The translations under genes were made by a program, and so were the position numbers. A stretch of 64,000 nt of DNA, from NCBI RefSeq assembly GCF_033097505.1, contig NZ_AP028654.1, positions 512,001 through 576,000 of the forward strand, read 5' to 3'. Shown here in pieces: positions 43,971 to 51,127 of the stretch (positions within the stretch are counted from its first letter, which is position 1; each line of letters begins with the position of its first letter). The stretch comes from Helicovermis profundi. GTDB lineage: Bacteria > Bacillota > Clostridia > Peptostreptococcales > Acidaminobacteraceae. Below the pieces are notes generated by a model. That model worked only from the letters and a program-made list of their open reading frames with translations. It did not search any database and was not told where the DNA came from.

Positions 43971-44321
43971 TCATTTTGTATCTAAATTAACAATATCAGA
44001 GTTATTTACTCGATTAAGTAGATTATCTTTATCTTTTTTTATTTGAGGATATTTTGTAATATTTAAAATTATATCATCAATTAAATCGCATAAAATAGGA
44101 TCAATCAACTTGAGAGAATAATACATATATTGTTCTTTTCTTTCAGAAGAAACAAAATCTAGATCTTTTAACTTTGATAAATGCTTTGATACTTTAGATT
44201 GAGGTAAATCAAGTATTTCACAAATTTCATAAACACACAATTTTTTTTGTTTTAGTAATATCATAACTCTAAGTCTTGTTTCATCTGATAAAGCTTTAAA
44301 TACTCTTAGTAAATGGTTCAT
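43971..44321 (-). CDS. ArsR/SmtB-family regulator
   Basis: 116-residue winged-helix repressor. FKALSDETRLRVMILLKQKKL, CVYEICEILDLPQSKVSKHLSKL (helix-turn-helix) and the wing YMYYSL are typical. The metal-binding ELCVCDL of arsenic sensors is KLCVYEIC here: one Cys is kept, the second moved three residues, so the inducer could be a thiol-reactive or sulfur signal rather than arsenite. Convergent with the TauE-like gene, it has AAGGAG before its ATG. Target genes are not proven. Confidence 0.85.
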   Translation of the reverse strand: MNHLLRVFKALSDETRLRVMILLKQKKLCVYEICEILDLPQSKVSKHLSKLKDLDFVSSERKEQYMYYSLKLIDPILCDLIDDIILNITKYPQIKKDKDNLLNRVNNSDIVNLDTK

Positions 44322-44819
44322 TTAATTTTCTCCTTATTTATACAATAATTTATTAATTAACATACAGTTGTCATATCAAATAAATTTGTTTATAAATTGT
44401 TAATTTTAAATATAAAGTTCTTATATATTATATTATATCGCAATATGCGGATAAATGTATATGTTTTTAAAAGTTTTTTAATTTTATTTATATAATCATT
44501 GGTATTAGAAGGATAGAATATATATTACAATTAATCTCCTCAAATTCTCTTGGTTTTCTTGCAAATGTATTTTAAGTGAAGATAAACTTTATGTTAGAAA
44601 ATTAAATTAATACAAATCGTAATTATATATTTACACTTGAAAAATTGTGATGATTTTGGAAATGAAATTGAGAATGTAATATTATTTGATATCAATTTTT
44701 CTACCTTGAAGTCCATTTTTGTTGAATTTTGTGTAGTTAAACATAATGTCTTCATTATTTTGTTTGTTCTGCAATTTTACTTTTCTTTGTTAGAGTCTCA
44801 AAAAAAATTCAATTTAATA
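44322..44819. other. 500-base AT-rich gap upstream of arsR-like gene
   Basis: Contains the arsR leader with a TATCGCAATATGCGGATA region (about 44436-44453) that could be an operator, and AT-rich sequence. A 67-codon frame at 44637 has no ribosome site and poor composition and is not believed. Nothing else recognised. Confidence 0.5.
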
Positions 44820-45281
44820 TCACTGTCTTTTACCAGTTAAATGTTCAATATCAATTTTTATTACCTTTGTAGCATTGCTCGATTTCTTAATATATTCTTT
44901 TCCCTTTTCAATGAAATTTTTAGAATACTTTTGAATAAGTAGTAATAGAGCTTCATCTCTCTCTTTATCTTCAACAAGATGGGCTTTTCCAAATAGAATT
45001 ACACTTTCATAACTTGTGTCAAATTTTTCAGATAGTAGTTTCACATTGCATGTTACACAAAAAGAAACTTTATTATTTAATTGAATATTGTCAAGTTTAT
45101 GTCCGTTTAAAGCACTATGGAAATATATACATTTGTTAAGATAAACAAAATTTAAAGGAGTTAAGTAAGGGTAACCATCCTCACTTATTGTTGCTAGCAT
45201 ACCATATTCTGCGTTTTGAAGTATTTGAAAACTTAAATTAGTTGATAATTGTTTTTTTTCTCTTCTCATTTTACGAAACAT
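44820..45281 (-). CDS. Pyridoxamine 5'-phosphate oxidase-like flavoprotein (NimA-type)
   Basis: 153-residue FMN-binding split-barrel protein. MRREKKQLS, EYGMLATISEDGYPYLTPLNFVYLNK, IYFHSALNGHKLDNIQLNNKVSFCV and ESVILFGKAHLVED follow the NimA/MSMEG-like pattern closely. Such proteins reduce nitro compounds or bind flavin without known substrate. A TTAGGAGAAATT site precedes ATG 45281. It is monocistronic. Confidence 0.85.
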   Translation of the reverse strand: MFRKMRREKKQLSTNLSFQILQNAEYGMLATISEDGYPYLTPLNFVYLNKCIYFHSALNGHKLDNIQLNNKVSFCVTCNVKLLSEKFDTSYESVILFGKAHLVEDKERDEALLLLIQKYSKNFIEKGKEYIKKSSNATKVIKIDIEHLTGKRQ

Positions 45282-45666
45282 TTAATTTCTCCTTAGTATT
45301 GATAATATTATCCTTTTAAATTTTCTATTATATTTGTAGTATACATTATTTTTCTTTTAATTTTCTATTATTACTATTTTTAGCATCTATTATTCCTTGA
45401 CAAAATTCTATATCTGCAAAAAAATATCTCTTCGAATTAATAGATTGAAAGTATATTATACGATTTTTATATAAAGCACTTGAAAAATTAAAGAAAAAAA
45501 TTAATGAATTTCAAAACTAGATTAATGAAGTACAAAATTGAAAATAAAAGGAATAAATAGATTCATACTATAGATAAATGATTTTTTCATTAAGTATTTA
45601 CATTAAAAACGTGCTATAATTATTTATGGTTGTATACTGATGTCGCAAATATATATGAGGTAAAAT
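45282..45666. other. 385-base intergenic region before the GGDEF gene
   Basis: Divergent region between the flavoprotein and the diguanylate cyclase. An extended -10 element, TGCTATAAT (45612-45620), lies about 45 bases before the GGDEF start. No clear -35, no terminator and no RNA structure recognised. Confidence 0.5.
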
Positions 45667-46665
45667 ATGAGTAATCAAAATGAGATTTTATTATTAGAAC
45701 AAAATAAAAAAATTATTGATTTAAAAAATGAAGTTGCTGAAAAAAGTAATTTTATTTGGATAATAGGTGAAGTAGTCAAACATTCAAGTAAACTTAAAAC
45801 AGAAAGTGAGTTAGCTTATTTAATTGTTGATATGCTAATAGGTATATTTGGATTAACAGAAGCGAAATTCTATATAAAACAAGATGATGATACATATACA
45901 CTTTATAAAATTGATAATTCATGTGACAATAAATTTGTAGAATACAAAAATGCAAAGCTTGATATTGAAACAAAAAATACTTCTAAAACTAAATTAATAG
46001 TTAATAATTTTTCTCATTTAAGAGTTCCTATAATCGATTTTTTATCAACTGGAGTAATGGGAATTTTGATGGTAACTCATAGGCAAAAAGATTTTTTTAA
46101 TAAAACAAAGTTAGATTTTTTTGATACATTATCAATTCAAATTTCTAGTGCACTTATAAATGCAAGGCTATACTTAAAGGTATCAGAACTTTCTAGTAAG
46201 GATATTTTAACAAATTGTTTAAATAGAAGATATTTAGATGATTTAATAGATTATAATGGGTCAAATGATATTACTTATGTAATATTTGATTTAGATAACT
46301 TTAAATTAGTAAATGATACATTTGGACATGGAAAAGGTGATCAATTATTAGTTGAAATATCAGATTTAGCTATTAATTTTTTTAAGGAATATAAAGGTAG
46401 AGTTATAAGATATGGTGGAGATGAATTTATAGTTATTTTAGAGAAAAATTTTGAAGATAGTATTAAAATTATTAATTTATTTAGAGAAAAGTTATTATCA
46501 AATGAATTTGTAAATTCTTTTCCGTTTAAGATATCTGCGAGTTTTGGAGTTGCGAATTATCCTATGCATTCCGATTCTTTGAGAGAATTACAGATAATGG
46601 CTGATCAGGCCTTATATAAAGCTAAGGAAAATGGAAAGGATCAAATAGTAAGTTATGAGTTATAA
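45667..46665 (+). CDS. Diguanylate cyclase with GAF-like N-terminus
   Basis: Makes cyclic-di-GMP. Residues about 1-20 form a short coiled coil, about 25-165 a GAF-like sensory domain (ELAYLIVDMLIGIFGL, FDTLSIQISSALINARLYLK), and about 168-330 the GGDEF domain with DILTNCLNRRYLDDL, YVIFDLDNFKLVND, the catalytic RYGGDEFIVIL and SASFGVANYP. The active site is intact. An upstream RxxD inhibitory site is not obvious. The protein is soluble. GAGG precedes ATG 45667, and a terminator follows. Confidence 0.92.
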   Translation: MSNQNEILLLEQNKKIIDLKNEVAEKSNFIWIIGEVVKHSSKLKTESELAYLIVDMLIGIFGLTEAKFYIKQDDDTYTLYKIDNSCDNKFVEYKNAKLDIETKNTSKTKLIVNNFSHLRVPIIDFLSTGVMGILMVTHRQKDFFNKTKLDFFDTLSIQISSALINARLYLKVSELSSKDILTNCLNRRYLDDLIDYNGSNDITYVIFDLDNFKLVNDTFGHGKGDQLLVEISDLAINFFKEYKGRVIRYGGDEFIVILEKNFEDSIKIINLFREKLLSNEFVNSFPFKISASFGVANYPMHSDSLRELQIMADQALYKAKENGKDQIVSYEL

Positions 46666-46676
46666 ATAAATTATTT

Positions 46677-46715
46677 AAAGCCTCAATATTTTATTCAAAT
46701 ATTAAGGCTTTTTTT
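46677..46715. terminator. Terminator between the GGDEF gene and the nucleotidyltransferase gene
   Basis: AAAGCCTCAATATTT / AAATATTaAGGCTTT arms, then T residues. It serves the convergent pair. Confidence 0.88.
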
Positions 46716-46740
46716 AAAATCAAGTAAAGTTACCTAAAGA

Positions 46741-47292
46741 CTAATAACTATCAATAAGTTTTAGAACTCTTTTTTTTATGTTTTCAGGTATATTTTGTTC
46801 GAGCATTTTTTTTAAAATGCTAATATGTTGAGATTTATTTATTGATAAGTACTTTTCAATCATAGCGACTTTTGCTTCTCTATTTTTCATAAGTTGATAT
46901 AAAAGATACCATTCTTCTAGAGATGTCATAGGAATACTAATACCATTTATAATATGAGATTTTGTAATCGATGATTTATCAAAATTATATTCGAATACTT
47001 CTTTTTCTAAATTAATACGAAGCCCTGAAATCACATCAATATCAATGCCATTAATAACATACTCGTAAAAATACCTTGATGAATATGAAGCAGACTTTTC
47101 CCATTTGGATTTTGTACCAAGTGATTTTAGTATTATATCAGCTTTTTCTATATCATCTAAAGAAATAATAATATCGATGTCATTTGGTTTATCGACTAGT
47201 CCATGGATACACAAAACCATTGAAGAACCAATAGCCCATGTAATATTAGCTTCGTTTAGTTTATCTGCTATTATTGATAATGTAGTAAACAT
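46741..47292 (-). CDS. Nucleotidyltransferase-fold protein
   Basis: 183-residue protein of the DNA polymerase beta-like nucleotidyltransferase fold: WAIGSSMVLCIHG (GS motif) followed by DKPNDIDIIIS (D-x-D), then YEYVINGIDIDVISGLRI (third Asp). It resembles MazG-less aminoglycoside adenylyltransferase-like and HEPN-less MNT proteins, but the substrate is unknown. The start is ATG 47292 after GGGAGTG. The upstream TTG uses the ribosome site as codons. Confidence 0.7.
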   Translation of the reverse strand: MFTTLSIIADKLNEANITWAIGSSMVLCIHGLVDKPNDIDIIISLDDIEKADIILKSLGTKSKWEKSASYSSRYFYEYVINGIDIDVISGLRINLEKEVFEYNFDKSSITKSHIINGISIPMTSLEEWYLLYQLMKNREAKVAMIEKYLSINKSQHISILKKMLEQNIPENIKKRVLKLIDSY

Positions 47293-47338
47293 TTTAATCA
47301 CTCCCAAAAGTTTATAGAAAAATTAAATGATAAGAGAA

Positions 47339-47376
47339 TTAATCTTTTTTAAAAAAGTAGTCTGTTAAAAAAGATT
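47339..47376. terminator. Hairpin at the 3' end of the selenoprotein gene
   Basis: AATCTTTTTT / AAAAAAGATT inverted repeat; T-runs on both strands. It overlaps the final codons of the selenoprotein gene. Confidence 0.5.
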
Positions 47377-47622
47377 TTCGTGATTTAATTTATTTCTAAC
47401 CATAGACTCAACTTCCGAAAGTCCAGGATAATCACCTTTTTCAAACTTAGAAAAAATTTTTTCGCTGTTAAAATAAACATCATAAATGCCACCTTCAGAT
47501 GGAACTAATTTAACAGAAGTTATGTGTTTTTTATGTTCATTAAGAAGTCTTTCAGCTAGGCTCACGGCCCTCCCTAAATAACCTCATGATGTGCAGTATT
47601 CAATGGTAATAGTGTTATTCAT
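47365..47622 (-). CDS. SelW/Rdx-family selenoprotein (in-frame UGA = selenocysteine)
   Basis: Reading from ATG 47622, which has AAAGGAG seven bases upstream, gives MNNTITIEYCTSUGYLGRAV followed by SLAERLLNEHKKHITSVK and the usual end VYFNSEKIFSKFEKGDYPG. The UGA at 47586-47584 (residue 13) sits exactly where SelW/Rdx proteins carry the Cys-x-x-Sec redox pair (Cys10-Thr-Ser-Sec13). A plain ORF search sees only the last 66 codons from an internal start. The G-rich bases straight after the UGA (GGTTATTTAGGGAGGGC) can fold as a bacterial SECIS-like stem. It is predicted to be a thioredoxin-like oxidoreductase, 85 residues. Confidence 0.88.
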
Positions 47623-47744
47623 AGAAACTCCTTTGTATAATAATTGTAAACTTAAAAATAATACTCTTTTATTAAAATTATATCATAATGATATAGCTTT
47701 TTTGTTTTGAGTTAAAGATAATTTTAAATTTTAATTGAAAATTA

Positions 47745-49103
47745 TCAATTTTTAAAGCTATGAATAGGTGCAGGGATTCTACCACCTCTATTAACGAAAT
47801 CTTCACTGGAAAATGTATTTACTTTCATGATAGGAGCCGTTCCAAGTAGCCCACCAAATACAGCTTCATCTCCCAGTGATTTTCCGTAAACAGGAATTAT
47901 TCTTACTCCAGTTGTTTTATTATTAATCATGCCTATAGCAGCTTCATCTGCAATAATTGCAGAAATTGTACTTGACGGTGTATCTCCAGGTATTGCAATC
48001 ATATCAAGACCAACAGAGCAAACACAAGTCATGGCTTCAAGTTTTTCTATAGTAAGTGATCCTTTTTTTACAGCTGCAATCATACCCTCATCCTCACTCA
48101 CTGGTATAAATGCTCCACTAAGTCCTCCAACATGCTTTGCTGCCATAACTCCACCTTTTTTTACCGCGTCGTTTAAGAGTGCAAGAGCTGCTGTTGTTCC
48201 GTGTGCACCAACAACTTCAAGTCCAAATTCTTCAAGTATTCTTGCAATACTATCATTTACTGCAGGAGTAGGAGCAAGTGATAAATCGATTATTCCAAAA
48301 GGTACATTTAATTTTTCTGAGGCTTCATTTGCTACAAGTTGTCCAATTCGGGTTATTTTAAAGGCAATTTTTTTAATTGTTTCAGATACTATATCAAAAG
48401 AATCTCCTTTAACTTTTTCAAGTGCTGTTTTAACTACTCCAGGTCCACTAATGCCAACATGTATAACACAATCAGGTTCAGATACTCCGTGAAATGCCCC
48501 TGCCATAAATGGATTGTTTTCAGCAGCATTTGCAAATACAACTAATTTTGCACATCCAATGCTATTAGTGTCTTTAGTTAGATAAGCGGTTTCTTTTATA
48601 ACTTTACCCAAATCTTTTACTGCATTCATATTAATTCCAGCTTTCGTTGTTCCTACGTTTACAGATGAACATACAATATCAGTAGATGATAAAGCCATTG
48701 GGAGTGATTTGATAAGAATTTTATCACCTTTCGTATATCCATTTTGAACAAGTGCCGAAAATCCTCCAATAAAATCTACTCCAACTTTTTTTGCAGCTTT
48801 GTCTAATGTTTTAGCATATTCAATATAATCTAGATCGTTGCTTGATTGCGCTATTAGAGAAATTGGTGTAACAGAAATCCTTTTATTAATTATTGGGATT
48901 CCATATTTTTCTTCAATTTCCTCGCCAACTTTAACTAAATTTTTTGCATATGTCGTAATTTTATTATATATTTTTTCTCTTGATTTTTTACCATCACTAT
49001 CACAGCAATCCAAAAGTGAAATTCCCATTGTTATTGTTCTTATATCAAGTTTTTCTTTTTCTATCATACTTATAGTTTCAAGAATATTATTAAAATTATT
49101 CAT
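47745..49103 (-). CDS. UPF0210 / DUF711 family protein (PFL-like fold)
   Basis: 452 residues, a close match to the UPF0210 family found next to ACT-domain genes in many Firmicutes. The start [62 protein letters not shown]-like (VGISGPGVV), [22 protein letters not shown] and [20 protein letters not shown] are all family hallmarks. The fold resembles glycyl-radical enzymes but there is no radical-glycine site, and the function is not known. It begins 10 bases after the ACT gene, so they are an operon under a glycine riboswitch. Confidence 0.88.
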   Translation of the reverse strand: MNNFNNILETISMIEKEKLDIRTITMGISLLDCCDSDGKKSREKIYNKITTYAKNLVKVGEEIEEKYGIPIINKRISVTPISLIAQSSNDLDYIEYAKTLDKAAKKVGVDFIGGFSALVQNGYTKGDKILIKSLPMALSSTDIVCSSVNVGTTKAGINMNAVKDLGKVIKETAYLTKDTNSIGCAKLVVFANAAENNPFMAGAFHGVSEPDCVIHVGISGPGVVKTALEKVKGDSFDIVSETIKKIAFKITRIGQLVANEASEKLNVPFGIIDLSLAPTPAVNDSIARILEEFGLEVVGAHGTTAALALLNDAVKKGGVMAAKHVGGLSGAFIPVSEDEGMIAAVKKGSLTIEKLEAMTCVCSVGLDMIAIPGDTPSSTISAIIADEAAIGMINNKTTGVRIIPVYGKSLGDEAVFGGLLGTAPIMKVNTFSSEDFVNRGGRIPAPIHSFKN

Positions 49104-49113
49104 ATAGCCTCCT

Positions 49114-49383
49114 TTATATTTTATGCATTGCAGAAAAAATTTCTTCGTGTTGCACCTTTATGCTTAGTTCAAGTTTTTTTGCTGAAATAGATAAATCATT
49201 TTTAAGTTTTTTAAACTCAATTACCATATCTTTAAGATCCACTAGCATAACCATTGTAAAATATCCATTAACAATTGTTTGGTTTATATCTAAAATATTG
49301 ATAGAGTGATCAGTTAAAATTGCTGAAATTTCTTTGATAATTCCTTTTTTATCCATTCCTAGTACTGAAATAAATGCATTCAT
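49114..49383 (-). CDS. ACT-domain protein (UPF0237)
   Basis: 89-residue stand-alone ACT protein. It starts [20 protein letters not shown], and the [26 protein letters not shown] strand-turn is typical of the amino-acid-binding ACT fold (GcvR-like, UPF0237). It presumably senses glycine or another small amino acid and acts on or with the UPF0210 partner. AAAGGAGAT precedes the ATG. Confidence 0.88.
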   Translation of the reverse strand: MNAFISVLGMDKKGIIKEISAILTDHSINILDINQTIVNGYFTMVMLVDLKDMVIEFKKLKNDLSISAKKLELSIKVQHEEIFSAMHKI

Positions 49384-49419
49384 AAAAATCTCCTTTTTGT
49401 GTTAGAAAACAGAAGAAGG

Positions 49420-49455
49420 TACAAAAAACAAAATGAGACTAAAACTTAGTCTCAT
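49420..49455 (-). terminator. Intrinsic terminator in the riboswitch expression platform
   Basis: On the minus strand ATGAGACTAA-GTT-TTAGTCTCAT is followed by TTTTGTTTTTTG, between the glycine aptamer and the ACT gene. This is the switching hairpin expected for transcriptional control. Confidence 0.85.
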
Positions 49456-49499
49456 AGAAAGCGTTATACGTATAAAAAGAATTATCTTTTTATAAAATG

Positions 49500-49600
49500 T
49501 TTCCTCTGTCCCTTGTACCTGAGAGTTTCACTGTAAAAACAGCTTTCCCCTTCGGTGCTCATAAATGAGTCTCTCCAGAGGTTCGTCTAATAACGGTCTT
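49500..49600 (-). ncRNA. Glycine riboswitch (apparently single aptamer)
   Basis: On the minus strand: CCTCTGGAGAG, then a P2-like hairpin ACTCATTTATGAG, the core CACCGAAGGGGAAAGC, a P3 hairpin CTGTTTTTACAG, then TGAAACTCTCAGGTACAAGG and GACAGAGG. These are the conserved glycine aptamer elements; CCTCTG and CAGAGG form P1. Only one clear aptamer is visible; the bases before it (49601-49640) could hold a degenerate 'ghost' partner. It is 120 bases upstream of the ACT gene and followed by a terminator. Confidence 0.92.
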
Positions 49601-49651
49601 ACTAATTCGTAATTCCACTACCTTCATCCGAGCCATATTAATTTAATAATG

Positions 49652-49681
49652 ATGTTATCATAGAAAATTGATAATTGTCAA
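49652..49681 (-). promoter_or_regulatory. Promoter of the riboswitch operon
   Basis: TTGACA (complement of 49676-49681) and TAACAT (complement of 49652-49657) with an 18-base spacer, placing the start site about 45 bases upstream of the aptamer. Confidence 0.65.
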
Positions 49682-49763
49682 GTATAATTAAAGAAAAATA
49701 AAATTATTACAAATAGTAATAATTTTATTTAAGAAATCAAGCAAAAAAATGTATAAATAATTA

Positions 49764-49792
49764 TTGTAAAGGTTAATTTTTAAAGGTATAAT
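49764..49792 (+). promoter_or_regulatory. Promoter of the membrane HD-GYP gene
   Basis: TTGTAA and TATAAT at 17-base spacing, 70 bases before ATG 49864. It is divergent from the riboswitch promoter. Confidence 0.65.
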
Positions 49793-49863
49793 TAATCGAT
49801 TTGAAACAAGAAAATTTACATGTTTATTCTATTGAAAAGTGTATAAAGGGTGTGGAGATAAAG

Positions 49864-51078
49864 ATGAAATTAAAAAGTAAATTGATTGTAATAGCTATTG
49901 TAATTTTATTTATTTTAACAGCTGTAGCATATAAGGGCATTAGCTCAATTAATAAAGCAAATAATAATTTAAATACGTTTTACGAAGATAGATATATTCC
50001 AAATCAAATTTTAACTGATATTCAAAAACAAGTATTTTATATGGAATTGAATTTACAAAAAATGGTGTATGAAAAAAAATCTTCTTTAACGGTTGATGAT
50101 TCTAATGCTGAATGGAAAGCTATTGCTGAAAGTATTCAACTAATTAATAGATTAATTAAAGAATATAAGAACAAATATTTAGTATCAGATGAAGTCCAAG
50201 TACTTAAAAAAGTTGAAATTTTAAGCACCGAGTATGAAAACATATTAAATGAAATTTTTTACTATAGGGAGTATAAAGGTGCAGATATATTAATATCTAA
50301 AATTGAGTGGTTAACAAAACTTAGTGAAAATTATATAAATGAATTAGAAACTATAAACATTGATATTGCAAAAAAACTTAAAAATGATAGTAATGCTAGT
50401 GCAGTAAAATCAAGAAATGTTTTACTTTTTTTATTATTTATTGTTAGCATTATTTTATTAATTCTTTTTATTTTGATTGATAAATTTACAAAGAGAAGAA
50501 TAAGTTTGGAAAAGAAAATCTCAGAGGAATCAATTTCTATTGTTTCGAATATTCTAGAAATGCATGATGAATACACTGAAGGACATTCTAAAAGTGTAGC
50601 CAATATTAGCAGGTTAATTGCTGAAAAGTTGGATTGTAAAGATTGTGAAAACGATTATATTTATATAGCAGGGCTTCTTCATGATATTGGAAAAACATTT
50701 ATTGGTGTCGATATATTAAATAAAAAAGGAAAATTAAATGATGAAGAATATGACGAAGTAAAAATGCATACTATTAAAGGTCATGATATATTAATTAGGA
50801 CAAGTGAATTAAAAGTAATTTCAAAATACGTACTTCACCACCATGAAAGGTGGGATGGAAAAGGGTATCCAAGTGGACTTAAAAAAAGTGAAATTCCTTA
50901 TGTATCAAGAATTTTGGCAGTTGCTGATACTTATGACGCAATGACAAGCAATAGGTCATATAGACAAAAACTTAGTAAAAAAGAAGCGCTTGATGAAATA
51001 GTTAAAAACGCTTGGACGCAGTTTGATCCCAATGTTGTAAATGCCTTTATAAAAGTCTGCGCGGATCAGATGATTTAG
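49864..51078 (+). CDS. Membrane-bound HD-GYP phosphodiesterase with 4HB-type sensor
   Basis: 404 residues. Residues about 8-26 and 187-208 are membrane segments enclosing an extracytoplasmic helical domain of the 4HB_MCP type (NNLNTFYEDRYIPNQILTDI, as in chemoreceptors). The cytoplasmic part is HD-GYP: MHDEYTEGHSKSVANI, LLHDIGKTFIGVDILNKKGK, HHERWDGKGYPSGL and DTYDAMTSNRSYRQKLS. Predicted to degrade c-di-GMP in response to an external or membrane signal. ATG 49864 with GGAG is preferred to a TTG at 49801 lacking a site. Confidence 0.9.
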   Translation: MKLKSKLIVIAIVILFILTAVAYKGISSINKANNNLNTFYEDRYIPNQILTDIQKQVFYMELNLQKMVYEKKSSLTVDDSNAEWKAIAESIQLINRLIKEYKNKYLVSDEVQVLKKVEILSTEYENILNEIFYYREYKGADILISKIEWLTKLSENYINELETINIDIAKKLKNDSNASAVKSRNVLLFLLFIVSIILLILFILIDKFTKRRISLEKKISEESISIVSNILEMHDEYTEGHSKSVANISRLIAEKLDCKDCENDYIYIAGLLHDIGKTFIGVDILNKKGKLNDEEYDEVKMHTIKGHDILIRTSELKVISKYVLHHHERWDGKGYPSGLKKSEIPYVSRILAVADTYDAMTSNRSYRQKLSKKEALDEIVKNAWTQFDPNVVNAFIKVCADQMI

Positions 51079-51092
51079 TTGTATATAATAAA

Positions 51093-51127
51093 TTGAACTA
51101 TTTACGGAGTAAATGTAAATAGTTCAA
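51093..51127. terminator. Terminator shared by the HD-GYP and SNF2 genes
   Basis: TTGAACTATTTAC / GTAAATAGTTCAA arms with a 9-base loop. It overlaps the last codons of the SNF2 gene. Confidence 0.75.

Noticed and set aside
44637-44840. 67-codon plus-strand ORF
   Set aside because: No ribosome site, TTG start, Phe/Ile/Ser-rich composition typical of AT-rich non-coding DNA, and it runs into the end of the flavoprotein gene on the other strand.
47929-48492. 187-codon plus-strand ORF opposite the UPF0210 gene
   Set aside because: Antisense shadow of a well-conserved family protein; the composition (Ser/Pro/Thr-rich) reflects the reverse complement of Gly/Ala codons.
49601-49640. Second full glycine aptamer upstream of the first
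   Set aside because: The conserved core CACCGAAGGG-like element and the second P3 are not found there; at most a degenerate partner could exist.
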